A program made the translations under genes and the position numbers. Source: CAZAEL01 sp964484135 (lineage in GTDB: Bacteria; Elusimicrobiota; Elusimicrobia; FEN-1173). Taken from it: a stretch of DNA of 11,489 bases. Each line of letters opens with the position of its first letter. The stretch's first letter is position 1. Below the pieces are notes generated by a model. The model ran no database searches. It was not told the DNA's origin and saw only the letters and a list, made by a program, of their open reading frames with translations. Shown here piece after piece: positions 1 to 5,913 of this stretch. The stretch is from NCBI GenBank assembly GCA_964484135.1, contig CAZAEL010000063.1:1-11489 (forward strand). Reading direction: 5' to 3'.

Positions 1-932
<932 letters not shown>

Positions 933-1310
933 ATTCGCGACGGGCCTTTCGGACCGCCGGAAAGTAATGAGCGTTTGGTTATATGGCTCGTTTGGAACTG
1001 TTATGGGTTGTCCCTTCCCGGCCTCGCGGCCGTTCCGGGACAGCACAAACAATTACCTGTTCACACCATATCACGTCGCTTATGACAAAAGGCTCCGGAG
1101 GGGAACCCTTTCGGGGCGCCCATCCGCTTGCGCCTTTTGACTCATTGCGTGAATGTCAAAGAGCAGACCTTCTGAAAAAAAGCTTTCCACCGGAAGCGCA
1201 AAATACCCCCGTGCAAAGAACGATCTTCCTTTTCTTTGCCTCCGGCCCTAATTTTACCGACGAGCCGGTCCAGGAGCTTCCGAAGGAATGTGTGGACGAT
1301 GCTAACGTCC
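933..1310 (-). other. rRNA operon leader with ordered hairpins
   Basis: About 380 nt separate the predicted transcription start (G at ~1310) from mature 16S, with no credible coding sequence. Read as minus-strand RNA, the leader opens with a hairpin at the extreme 5' end (arms GGACG and CGUCC, 7-nt loop, 1294-1310). Next comes a boxA (1154-1165), then a long stem closed by CAAAAGGC/GCCUUUUG (1086-1093 with 1132-1139) that encloses a CCC-GAAA-GGG hairpin. A fourth hairpin lies at 1010-1041: arms GUCCC/GGGAC and CGGCC/GGCCG, a GCGA tetraloop, and GGAA facing GGAA, which could form tandem sheared G-A pairs. Leaders of this kind act in antitermination and pre-rRNA processing. The partner strand of any long 16S processing stem would lie 3' of 16S, outside the window. 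Confidence 0.75.
1154..1165 (-). promoter_or_regulatory. rRNA antitermination boxA
   Basis: The minus strand reads TGCTCTTTGACA, very close to the rrn boxA consensus (E. coli TGCTCTTTAACA). boxA RNA is bound by NusB-S10 (NusE) and lets RNA polymerase resist Rho on untranslated rRNA. Its position, ~220 nt upstream of 16S and ~150 nt after the promoter, is typical. Confidence 0.88.
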
Positions 1311-1316
1311 GAAAAG

Positions 1317-1345
1317 AGTCTACCATGACCCCGAAAATTTGTCAA
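1317..1345 (-). promoter_or_regulatory. rRNA operon sigma-70 promoter
   Basis: The minus strand has -35 TTGACA (1340-1345), a 17-bp spacer and -10 TAGACT (1317-1322). The stretch upstream of the -35 (1346-1364) is almost pure A/T in an otherwise GC-rich sequence, as expected of an UP element bound by the RNA polymerase alpha C-terminal domain. The predicted start is G at 1310 or 1309, after a CTTTTC discriminator. It lies 57 bp past the stop codon of the hemerythrin gene, transcribed the same way. Confidence 0.92.
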
Positions 1346-1401
1346 GAAAAAAATAAAGTTTTTTGGGGGTCCTCGATCCCCTGTTCCCGCCGCCCCTCTT
1401 T

Positions 1402-1848
1402 TTAGTCCTGGACCAGCCCCCGCACCTCGGTTTTGCGGCGCTCCATTTCCGCGCCCAGGCGGTTGAGCCCCTCCGCGTCCAGGATCCGTTCGGCCACGGG
1501 AAAGAGGGCGTCCTCTTCCTTTTTAAAGTGGGTGTCCAGCACGGCCCGGAACTGGGTCATGAGCAGGCCCGTGTCCCGGTCCTTGACCGGCGCCAGGCGC
1601 AAACGCTTCAAAAAATGATCGATATCTTTGTGTTCCCGGGAAATTTCTTCAACAAAAGCCCTTTCCATGCGGGGTTCGGCCCGGAAGGCGGGCAGGAAGA
1701 TTTCGTCCTCAAACCAGGCATGGGCCACCACGATCCGCTGCAAAGTCTTTAAAATCTCGGGAAAACGGGGGTTTTCCTGGGAAAACTGCTCCAGGACCTT
1801 GCGGATCATTTTGTGGTCTTTTAAGAGCTGGTCCGTGGCTTTTGACAT
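1402..1848 (-). CDS. hemerythrin HHE-domain protein
   Basis: A single-domain, 148-residue protein with the helical pattern of a hemerythrin diiron site. H12 lies in helix 1, H43 and E47 (HxxxE) in helix 2, H73 and H78 in helix 3, and H107 and E111 (HxxxE) in helix 4. These are the usual ligands of the O2-binding di-iron centre. There is no signal peptide or membrane segment, so it should be cytoplasmic. Bacterial hemerythrins of this size are linked to oxygen sensing, storage or delivery, NO handling and iron homeostasis; which applies here cannot be read from sequence. It starts 9 bp after the stop of the dehydrogenase gene with only a weak ribosome site (GAGAAA), which suggests co-transcription and perhaps translational coupling. 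It ends just upstream of the rRNA promoter. Confidence 0.9.
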   Translation of the reverse strand: MSKATDQLLKDHKMIRKVLEQFSQENPRFPEILKTLQRIVVAHAWFEDEIFLPAFRAEPRMERAFVEEISREHKDIDHFLKRLRLAPVKDRDTGLLMTQFRAVLDTHFKKEEDALFPVAERILDAEGLNRLGAEMERRKTEVRGLVQD

Positions 1849-1857
1849 GATTTCTCG

Positions 1858-2859
1858 CTATGTTTTTACAATATTCTCCGGAGCGCCGGCCCGGAAGGCC
1901 CGGATGTTGTCCACCGTGGTCTGGAGGATGCGGAAGAGCGCCTCCCGGCTGTTGAAGGCGATGTGGGGGGTGATGACCACGTTTTCCCGGTGCAGCAGGA
2001 TGTGGTTTTGCAACAGGGTGCGCATCTTGTTTTCCGGGAAGTTCTTGGACAGGACCTGGTTCTCTTCCTTTATAAGGTCCTCCCCCTCCAGCACGTCCAG
2101 GCCCGCGCCGGCCAGCCGGCCGGAGTCCAGGGCCCGGGTGAGGGCCTCGGTGTCCACCAGCCCGCCCCGGGCCGTGTTGATGAGGAGGGCGCCCTGTTTC
2201 ATGAGCCCGATGTTGTCCTTGTTGATGAGGTGGTGGGTCTCCGGCATGTAGGGCGCGTGCAAGGTGACGATGTCGGATTTTTTCAGGAGTTCCTCCAGGC
2301 CCGCGTAGACAAAACCCAGGGTCTCGGCCATGAGGCTGTTCTTGAACTTGTCGTACGCCAGGACCTCCATGCCGAAGCCCTTGGCCATGCGGATCACGTG
2401 CAAGCCGATGCGGCCCGTGCCCACCACGCCCAGAGTCTTGCCCTTGAGGTCGAAGCCCTGCAGGCCCGTGAAGGAGAAGTCCCCCCGGACGGTGCGCACG
2501 TACGCCTGGTGGAGCTTGCGGGAGAGCGCCAGGATCAGGGCGAAGGTGTGCTCGGCCACGGTGTTCTCCCCGTAATGGGGCACGGTGGAGACCGTGATGC
2601 CCCGCTGGCGGCAGGTTTTGACGTCGATGTGGTCGAAGCCCGTGGAGCGCGTGGCCACCAGGCGCAGTTTTTTGGCTTTCTTGAGGACGTCGGCCTTGAC
2701 CTGGGAGTAGATGAACACGGACACGATGTCCGCGTTTTGGTACGCGGCCGCGGGCGCCTTTTGGATCTCTTCCGCGTAATAGGCCGCGCCCTTCAATTCC
2801 TTTTGGGCCCTGAGGAACTCCTTTTCCTGGGGCGTGACTTCGAAAAACGCGATCTTCAT
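1858..2859 (-). CDS. D-lactate dehydrogenase-like D-2-hydroxyacid dehydrogenase
   Basis: A 333-residue enzyme of the D-isomer-specific 2-hydroxyacid dehydrogenase family, NAD-dependent and cytoplasmic. The N-terminal substrate-binding half is followed by a Rossmann fold with GVVGTGRIG (144-152) and an acidic residue at the end of the next strand (D170), which favours NADH. The catalytic set is R231 (in TARGG), a Glu at 258 or 260 (in LDVLEGE) and H299 (in TPH). PHYGENTVAEH (95-104) and overall length resemble the D-lactate dehydrogenase branch, so reduction of pyruvate to D-lactate is likely; another 2-keto acid cannot be excluded. The open frame runs upstream to 2967, but ATG 2857-2859 is preferred: it has GGGAGG 9 nt upstream, fits the family N-terminus, and lies downstream of a clear promoter at 2889-2917. 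The hemerythrin gene follows after 9 bp. Confidence 0.9.
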   Translation of the reverse strand: MKIAFFEVTPQEKEFLRAQKELKGAAYYAEEIQKAPAAAYQNADIVSVFIYSQVKADVLKKAKKLRLVATRSTGFDHIDVKTCRQRGITVSTVPHYGENTVAEHTFALILALSRKLHQAYVRTVRGDFSFTGLQGFDLKGKTLGVVGTGRIGLHVIRMAKGFGMEVLAYDKFKNSLMAETLGFVYAGLEELLKKSDIVTLHAPYMPETHHLINKDNIGLMKQGALLINTARGGLVDTEALTRALDSGRLAGAGLDVLEGEDLIKEENQVLSKNFPENKMRTLLQNHILLHRENVVITPHIAFNSREALFRILQTTVDNIRAFRAGAPENIVKT

Positions 2860-2888
2860 TTGGCGTTGCCTCCCTTGAAAGATGCCCC

Positions 2889-2917
2889 ATTCTACCTTTT
2901 CCGGCCCCTCTTGCCAA
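2889..2917 (-). promoter_or_regulatory. promoter of the dehydrogenase-hemerythrin operon
   Basis: The minus strand shows -35 TTGGCA (2912-2917), a 17-bp spacer and -10 TAGAAT (2889-2894). The predicted start near 2882 gives a short leader of about 23 nt that carries the GGGAGG ribosome site. It supports the ATG at 2859 over longer upstream starts, which would lie upstream of or inside the promoter. Confidence 0.75.
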
Positions 2918-2948
2918 AAGACGGCATTCCCGACCACCGGCCGCGCTC

Positions 2949-2977
2949 TTTCCTCGGGGGAAGGCATCTGGTAAACT
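2949..2977 (+). promoter_or_regulatory. possible extended -10 promoter of the transporter gene
   Basis: TGG-TAAACT (2969-2977) reads as an extended -10 (TGn plus hexamer), with a poor -35 (TTTCCT, 2949-2954) at a 17-bp spacing. A start 6-8 nt downstream would fall at about 2983-2985, on or next to the transporter's ATG. The TAA inside the hexamer (2972-2974) is an in-frame stop, so no earlier start codon is possible. The nearest purine-rich tract (GGGGGAAGG, ~2956-2963) is ~20 nt before the ATG, too far for a normal ribosome site. Confidence 0.45.
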
Positions 2978-2983
2978 CATCCC

Positions 2984-4654
2984 ATGGACACGCTCCTCCA
3001 GACATTCAACAGCGATTCCGTGGCCCACACGCTGCTGATGATCTCCCTGGTCGCGGCCCTGGGGCTGGCCCTGGGCCAAGTCCGGGTGCTGGGCGTGAAG
3101 CTGGGCGTGGCCGGGGTGCTTTTCATGGGGCTGCTCCTGGGCCACTTCCAGGTGTCCGTGGACGAACCTGTGCTGGGGTTTTTGCGGGAGTTCGGCCTGG
3201 TGTTGTTCGTGTACGCCATCGGCCTGCAGGTGGGGCCGGGCTTCGCCGCTTCTTTCCGCCAGGAGGGCCTGCCCCTGAACCTCATGGCCGCGGGCGTGGT
3301 GGGCCTGGGACTGCTCGGGACCTGGGCGGCCATGGCCTGGGGCGACATCCCTCTGCCCGCGGCGCTGGGCCTGTTTTCCGGGGCCACCACCAACACCCCC
3401 AGCCTGGCCGCGGCCCAACAAGCCTTAAAGGAAGTCCCCAACCTGCCTGCGGGCGCGGTCCAGCTCCCCACCCTGTCCTACGCCCTGGCGTACCCCTTCG
3501 GCGTGATCGGGTCCATCCTGAGCATGATCCTGGTGCGGGCCGCCTTCCGCATCGATCCCAAAAAAGAGCTGGCGGAGCTGCTCCAGCGGCAGGAACAGGA
3601 CAAACCCTCCCTGGCCGCCATGAACGTGGAGGTGACCAACCCCAACCTGGAGGGGCTGGCCTTGAACCGGATCCCGGGGCTGGAGGGGTCCGGCGTGGTG
3701 GTGTCCCGCGTCATGCGCGAAAGCCACGTCGGGATCCCTTCGCCGGACATGCCGCTTCGCGCCGGGGACATCCTCCTGGCCGTGGGGCCCCGGGAGAAAC
3801 TGCGGGACCTGCAGGTGGTGGTGGGACGGGAGAGCCCCGTGGACCTGCGCAAAGTGCCCAGCGGTCTCATGACCCGCCGGATCCTGGTGACCAAAAGGGC
3901 GGTCCTGGGCAAAACCGTGGAGGAGCTGGACCTGACGCGGCGGCTGGGCGTGATCGTCACGCGCCTGAGCCGCATGGACATCGAGATGGCGATCCAGCCC
4001 GGCCTGCGGCTGAAGTTCGGCGACACGCTCCTGGCCGTGGGAGACGAGGAGGACCTGCGGGCCGCGGCCAAAGAGCTGGGAAACTCCGCCAAACAGCTGA
4101 ACGACCCCCAGATCATCCCCCTGTTCCTGGGCGTGGCCCTGGGGCTGGTCCTGGGGCACTGGCCCATCCCCATCCCCGGCTTGCCGGCCCCGGTGAAGCT
4201 GGGTCTGGCCGGCGGGCCTTTGATGGCCGCCATTTTTTTAAGCCGGGTGGGGCGCATCGGCCCCTTGGTCTGGCACATGCCCATCAGCGCCAATTTTCTG
4301 CTGCGGGAGCTGGGGATCGTTCTGTTCCTGGCCTGCGTGGGGCTGAGGTCCGGCGACAGGTTCGTGGAAACCCTGCTGGGCCAGGGCGGGTGGGCCTGGA
4401 TGCTGTGGGGCGCGGGCCTGACCCTGATCCCCCTTTTGATCGTGGGCGCCGTGGGCCGGGCCCTGTACAAATTCAACTACGTGACCCTCTGCGGCCTGCT
4501 CTCCGGCAGCATGACCGATCCGCCGGCCCTGGCCTTCGCCAACGCCTTTCTCCGCTCCGACGCCCCGGGCCTTTCCTACGCCACGGTCTACCCCCTGACC
4601 ATGCTCCTGCGGGTCTTCGCGGTGCAGGTGCTGGTCCTGCTCTTCCTGTCCTGA
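2984..4654 (+). CDS. AspT/YidE-family transporter with two RCK_C domains
   Basis: A 556-residue membrane protein with the duplicated architecture of the aspartate:alanine exchanger (AAE) family. A first membrane block (~15-185) contains LREFGLVLFVYAIGLQVG (67-84) and GLFSGATTNTPSLAAA (129-144). A second (~376-555) repeats these as LRELGIVLFLACVGLRSG (440-457) and GLLSGSMTDPPALAFA (504-519), plus SYALAYP/SYATVYP in each half. Between them lie two soluble RCK_C (TrkA-C) modules, ~230-282 and ~318-368, each with a GDxLLAVG strand. Known AAE members exchange aspartate/alanine or related carboxylates; many YidE/YbjL homologues have no proven substrate, so none is assigned. The ATG is fixed by an in-frame TAA 12 nt upstream. 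The gene is divergent from the dehydrogenase operon, with 124 bp between starts, so shared control is possible. Confidence 0.9.
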   Translation: MDTLLQTFNSDSVAHTLLMISLVAALGLALGQVRVLGVKLGVAGVLFMGLLLGHFQVSVDEPVLGFLREFGLVLFVYAIGLQVGPGFAASFRQEGLPLNLMAAGVVGLGLLGTWAAMAWGDIPLPAALGLFSGATTNTPSLAAAQQALKEVPNLPAGAVQLPTLSYALAYPFGVIGSILSMILVRAAFRIDPKKELAELLQRQEQDKPSLAAMNVEVTNPNLEGLALNRIPGLEGSGVVVSRVMRESHVGIPSPDMPLRAGDILLAVGPREKLRDLQVVVGRESPVDLRKVPSGLMTRRILVTKRAVLGKTVEELDLTRRLGVIVTRLSRMDIEMAIQPGLRLKFGDTLLAVGDEEDLRAAAKELGNSAKQLNDPQIIPLFLGVALGLVLGHWPIPIPGLPAPVKLGLAGGPLMAAIFLSRVGRIGPLVWHMPISANFLLRELGIVLFLACVGLRSGDRFVETLLGQGGWAWMLWGAGLTLIPLLIVGAVGRALYKFNYVTLCGLLSGSMTDPPALAFANAFLRSDAPGLSYATVYPLTMLLRVFAVQVLVLLFLS

Positions 4655-4669
4655 CCCTCCTCCGACGAT

Positions 4670-4701
4670 AAAAAACCCTTCGGGGCGAACGCCCCAAAGG
4701 G
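4670..4701 (-). terminator. intrinsic terminator of the Crp/Fnr-family gene
   Basis: On the minus strand, a hairpin (4676-4701) has arms CCC plus TT and a GGGGC/GCCCC core, one mismatch and a 4-nt loop, followed directly by six T residues (4675-4670). It sits 31 bp past the Crp/Fnr stop codon. The dyad also lies 22 bp past the transporter stop, but the plus strand has no T-run after it, so it should terminate the minus-strand gene best. Confidence 0.85.
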
Positions 4702-4731
4702 AATTCTCGCGCCGGGAAGCCTATCTCCCGG

Positions 4732-5403
4732 TCAGCAGAAATCTTCCGACAGGGACTTCAGCTTTTCCAGGTTCTTGATTCGGATTTTTCCCCGCAGGGA
4801 CGTGAGCAGGTTCTGCTTTTGGAAGTCCGACAAGGTGCGGAAAGTGGTTTCCAGGGTGGTGCCCACCAGCTCCGAGACCTCTTTTTTGGTGAAGGGGATC
4901 TCCGCGCCGTGCACCCGGTGCAAACGCAGGAGCGTGCTGGCCACGCGCACGGGCACGGATTCCTGCCCCATGCAGCGCAGGTCCTGGGCGTCCTTGAGCC
5001 GTTCCGTGCACAGGGCGCAGATGCCGCGCACCAGGCCGGGGCTCTTCATGTAGTAGCCCAAAAAAAGGCCGTCCGGAATCCTGAGGGCCGTCACCGGGCC
5101 GGACGCCACCGCGGTGCAGGGATAGGTCCGGCCGTTGTTGCCCATGCGGCACAGGGTGCCGAACAATTCCCCGGGCCCCAGGCTCTCGATGGCGAAAGGT
5201 TTCCCGCCCTGGGTGTACTTCAGAATCTGGATGCGTCCCTTGTGCAGGACCCACACGCTGTCCGCCGGAGACCCCTCGGAGAAGATCGTCTCCCCCTTGT
5301 CGAAGGACTTCTCCCGGGCCGACGCCGCGAGGGCGCGCAGGTCCTCCGGCGGAAGGCCCTTGAAGGGCTGTATGTTCTCTAGGAATTTTCGATGTTCATC
5401 CAT
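4732..5403 (-). CDS. Crp/Fnr-family transcriptional regulator
   Basis: A 223-residue protein with an N-terminal cyclic-nucleotide-type beta-roll (~10-115; GETIFSEG at 37-44, LGPGELFG at 75-82), a dimerisation helix (~115-140) and a C-terminal winged helix (~155-215). The recognition helix region GTTLETTFRTL (181-191) keeps the Glu and Arg (E185, R189) that contact DNA in CRP and FNR; the CRP Arg at the position before Glu is Leu here. It carries six cysteines: C85, C96, C129, C132 (a CxxC), C144 and C223, and lacks the N-terminal cysteine cluster of classical FNR. The PGELFG loop lacks the CRP-type Arg-Ser pair used for cAMP phosphate binding, so cAMP is not an obvious ligand. The effector is unknown. 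The regulated genes are also unknown. Confidence 0.92.
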   Translation of the reverse strand: MDEHRKFLENIQPFKGLPPEDLRALAASAREKSFDKGETIFSEGSPADSVWVLHKGRIQILKYTQGGKPFAIESLGPGELFGTLCRMGNNGRTYPCTAVASGPVTALRIPDGLFLGYYMKSPGLVRGICALCTERLKDAQDLRCMGQESVPVRVASTLLRLHRVHGAEIPFTKKEVSELVGTTLETTFRTLSDFQKQNLLTSLRGKIRIKNLEKLKSLSEDFC

Positions 5404-5410
5404 GGCAAGA

Positions 5411-5429
5411 GCGCCGCGTGGAGCGGCGC
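5411..5429 (-). promoter_or_regulatory. perfect hairpin in the Crp/Fnr mRNA leader
   Basis: A perfect 7-bp inverted repeat, GCGCCGC and GCGGCGC around a 5-nt loop (UCCAC in the transcript), ends 7 nt before the start codon. The 7 intervening bases contain no Shine-Dalgarno. The nearest purine tract (AGAAAGGG, 5437-5444) lies upstream of the hairpin. The element could be an RNA structure that masks or bridges the ribosome site, or a DNA operator; the sequence cannot tell them apart. Confidence 0.55.
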
Positions 5430-5460
5430 CGAGACGCCCTTTCTGCGGACATTTGTGGAG

Positions 5461-5469
5461 ATTCTACCA
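5461..5469 (-). promoter_or_regulatory. extended -10 promoter of the Crp/Fnr-family gene
   Basis: The minus strand reads TGG-TAGAAT, an extended -10 element; the -35 region at 16-18 bp is poor. The start would be near 5454, giving a ~50-nt leader with the hairpin at 5411-5429. A short dyad, CCAA-4 nt-TTGG, lies in the spacer directly upstream and could be an operator half-site pair. Confidence 0.55.
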
Positions 5470-5560
5470 ATTATTTGGGATGAAAGGCGGACGCTGTTTG
5501 ATGGCGCCGAAAGCCGGGCCGAGGCCGGTCTTGATGGAGGGCCGACCGCGCCGCCGCTCT

Positions 5561-5630
5561 CTGTTCGCCCGCCGGGCGCGCGCGGTCCGGCTTCGAATCC
5601 ACTTTTATAAATTCGGAAAGGGAGGGATTC
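5561..5630 (-). repeat. second copy of the tRNA-Ser tail repeat
   Basis: Positions 5588-5630 match 5723-5765 at 42 of 43 bases, offset exactly 135 bp. The copy contains the last 17 nt of tRNA-Ser and the 26 nt that follow it, but not the rest of the tRNA. The similarity fades into a diverged part (5561-5587, 18 of 27 bases) that includes a perfect hairpin (CGCCC-GGC-GGGCG, 5566-5578) at the same relative position as the hairpin in the first copy. The two hairpins differ at two base pairs, and both changes are compensatory. Confidence 0.85.
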
Positions 5631-5695
5631 CTTCTCCCCCGTCGCTTCGCTCCTCCTCCGAAGCCTGCCGCCCTCGCTGCCGCGGCTTTCGGCCG

Positions 5696-5765
5696 CTTTT
5701 CTGCCGCTGGCAGCGCTCGGGTCGGCTTCGAATCCTCTTTTATAAATTCGGAAAGGGAGGGATTC
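5696..5765 (-). repeat. first copy of the tRNA-Ser tail repeat, overlapping the tRNA 3' end
   Basis: The unit starts inside the tRNA (5749-5765 is its 3' terminus), runs through AATTTATAAAAG and an inverted echo of the T arm (GGATTCGAAGCC), and ends after a perfect hairpin (CTGCC-AGC-GGCAG, 5701-5713) followed by AAAAG. Between this unit and the second copy lie GC-rich bases with further small hairpins (GCGGC/GCCGC and CTTCG/CGAAG). Apart from the promoter and hairpin of the Crp/Fnr gene, the 345-bp gap from 5404 to 5748 holds only these repeats and no convincing gene. Confidence 0.85.
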
Positions 5766-5840
5766 GAACCCTCGGTACAGGTTTTCACCCGTACAACGGA
5801 TTAGCAATCCGCCGCCTTAAGCCAGCTCGGCCACCTTTCC
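5749..5840 (-). tRNA. tRNA-Ser (anticodon GCU)
   Basis: A 92-nt class II tRNA. The acceptor arms GGAAAGG (5834-5840) and CCTTTCC (5750-5756) pair fully, with G73 as discriminator (5749), as in serine tRNAs. The D arm reads GCCGAGCTGGCTTAAGGC. The anticodon loop TTGCTAA has GCU at 5803-5805, for AGC/AGU codons. A long variable arm pairs GTACGGGT with ACCTGTAC around a GAAA loop. The T arm has GGTTCGAATCC. CCA is not encoded and must be added by nucleotidyltransferase. It has its own promoter and follows the sirtuin gene by 73 bp on the same strand. Its 3' end is duplicated 135 bp downstream. Confidence 0.97.
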
Positions 5841-5865
5841 ATAAAATGATCTGTCGCGAACCCCC

Positions 5866-5895
5866 ATTGTACCACCGATCGACGGAAAGGCGCAA
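5866..5895 (-). promoter_or_regulatory. tRNA-Ser promoter
   Basis: The minus strand has -35 TTGCGC (5890-5895), an 18-bp spacer and an extended -10, TGG-TACAAT (hexamer 5866-5871). The start near 5859 leaves a ~19-nt 5' leader for RNase P to remove. This makes the tRNA independent of the sirtuin-DsbD operon upstream. Confidence 0.8.
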
Positions 5896-5913
5896 GCCGG
5901 GATCGCCGAAGAT

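Noticed and set aside
1346..1385. Intrinsic terminator for the hemerythrin gene
   Set aside because: GGGG and CCCC flank an 8-nt loop ahead of an A/T tract, but the stem is only 4 bp and the T-rich run is interrupted and better explained as the rRNA UP-like element.
983..1405. 140-codon open frame in the rRNA leader
   Set aside because: It is antisense to the leader and passes through the boxA, hairpins and rRNA promoter; no ribosome site or domain.
1963..4671. Plus-strand open frame of 902 codons across the dehydrogenase and transporter genes
   Set aside because: It runs antisense to the dehydrogenase and out of frame through the transporter, with Gly/Arg/Pro-rich low-complexity translation. 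Long shadow frames are expected at high GC.
5588..5765. att sites of an integrated mobile element at the tRNA 3' end
   Set aside because: A duplicated tRNA tail is the usual att signature, but only ~92 bp separate the copies and no integrase is present. A collapsed remnant cannot be excluded but is not supported.
5379..5807. 142-codon minus-strand frame starting inside tRNA-Ser
   Set aside because: It begins within the tRNA, has no ribosome site, and resembles the spurious ORFs often annotated over serine tRNAs. Its internal repeat comes from the DNA duplication. Kept only as a note in the repeat finding.
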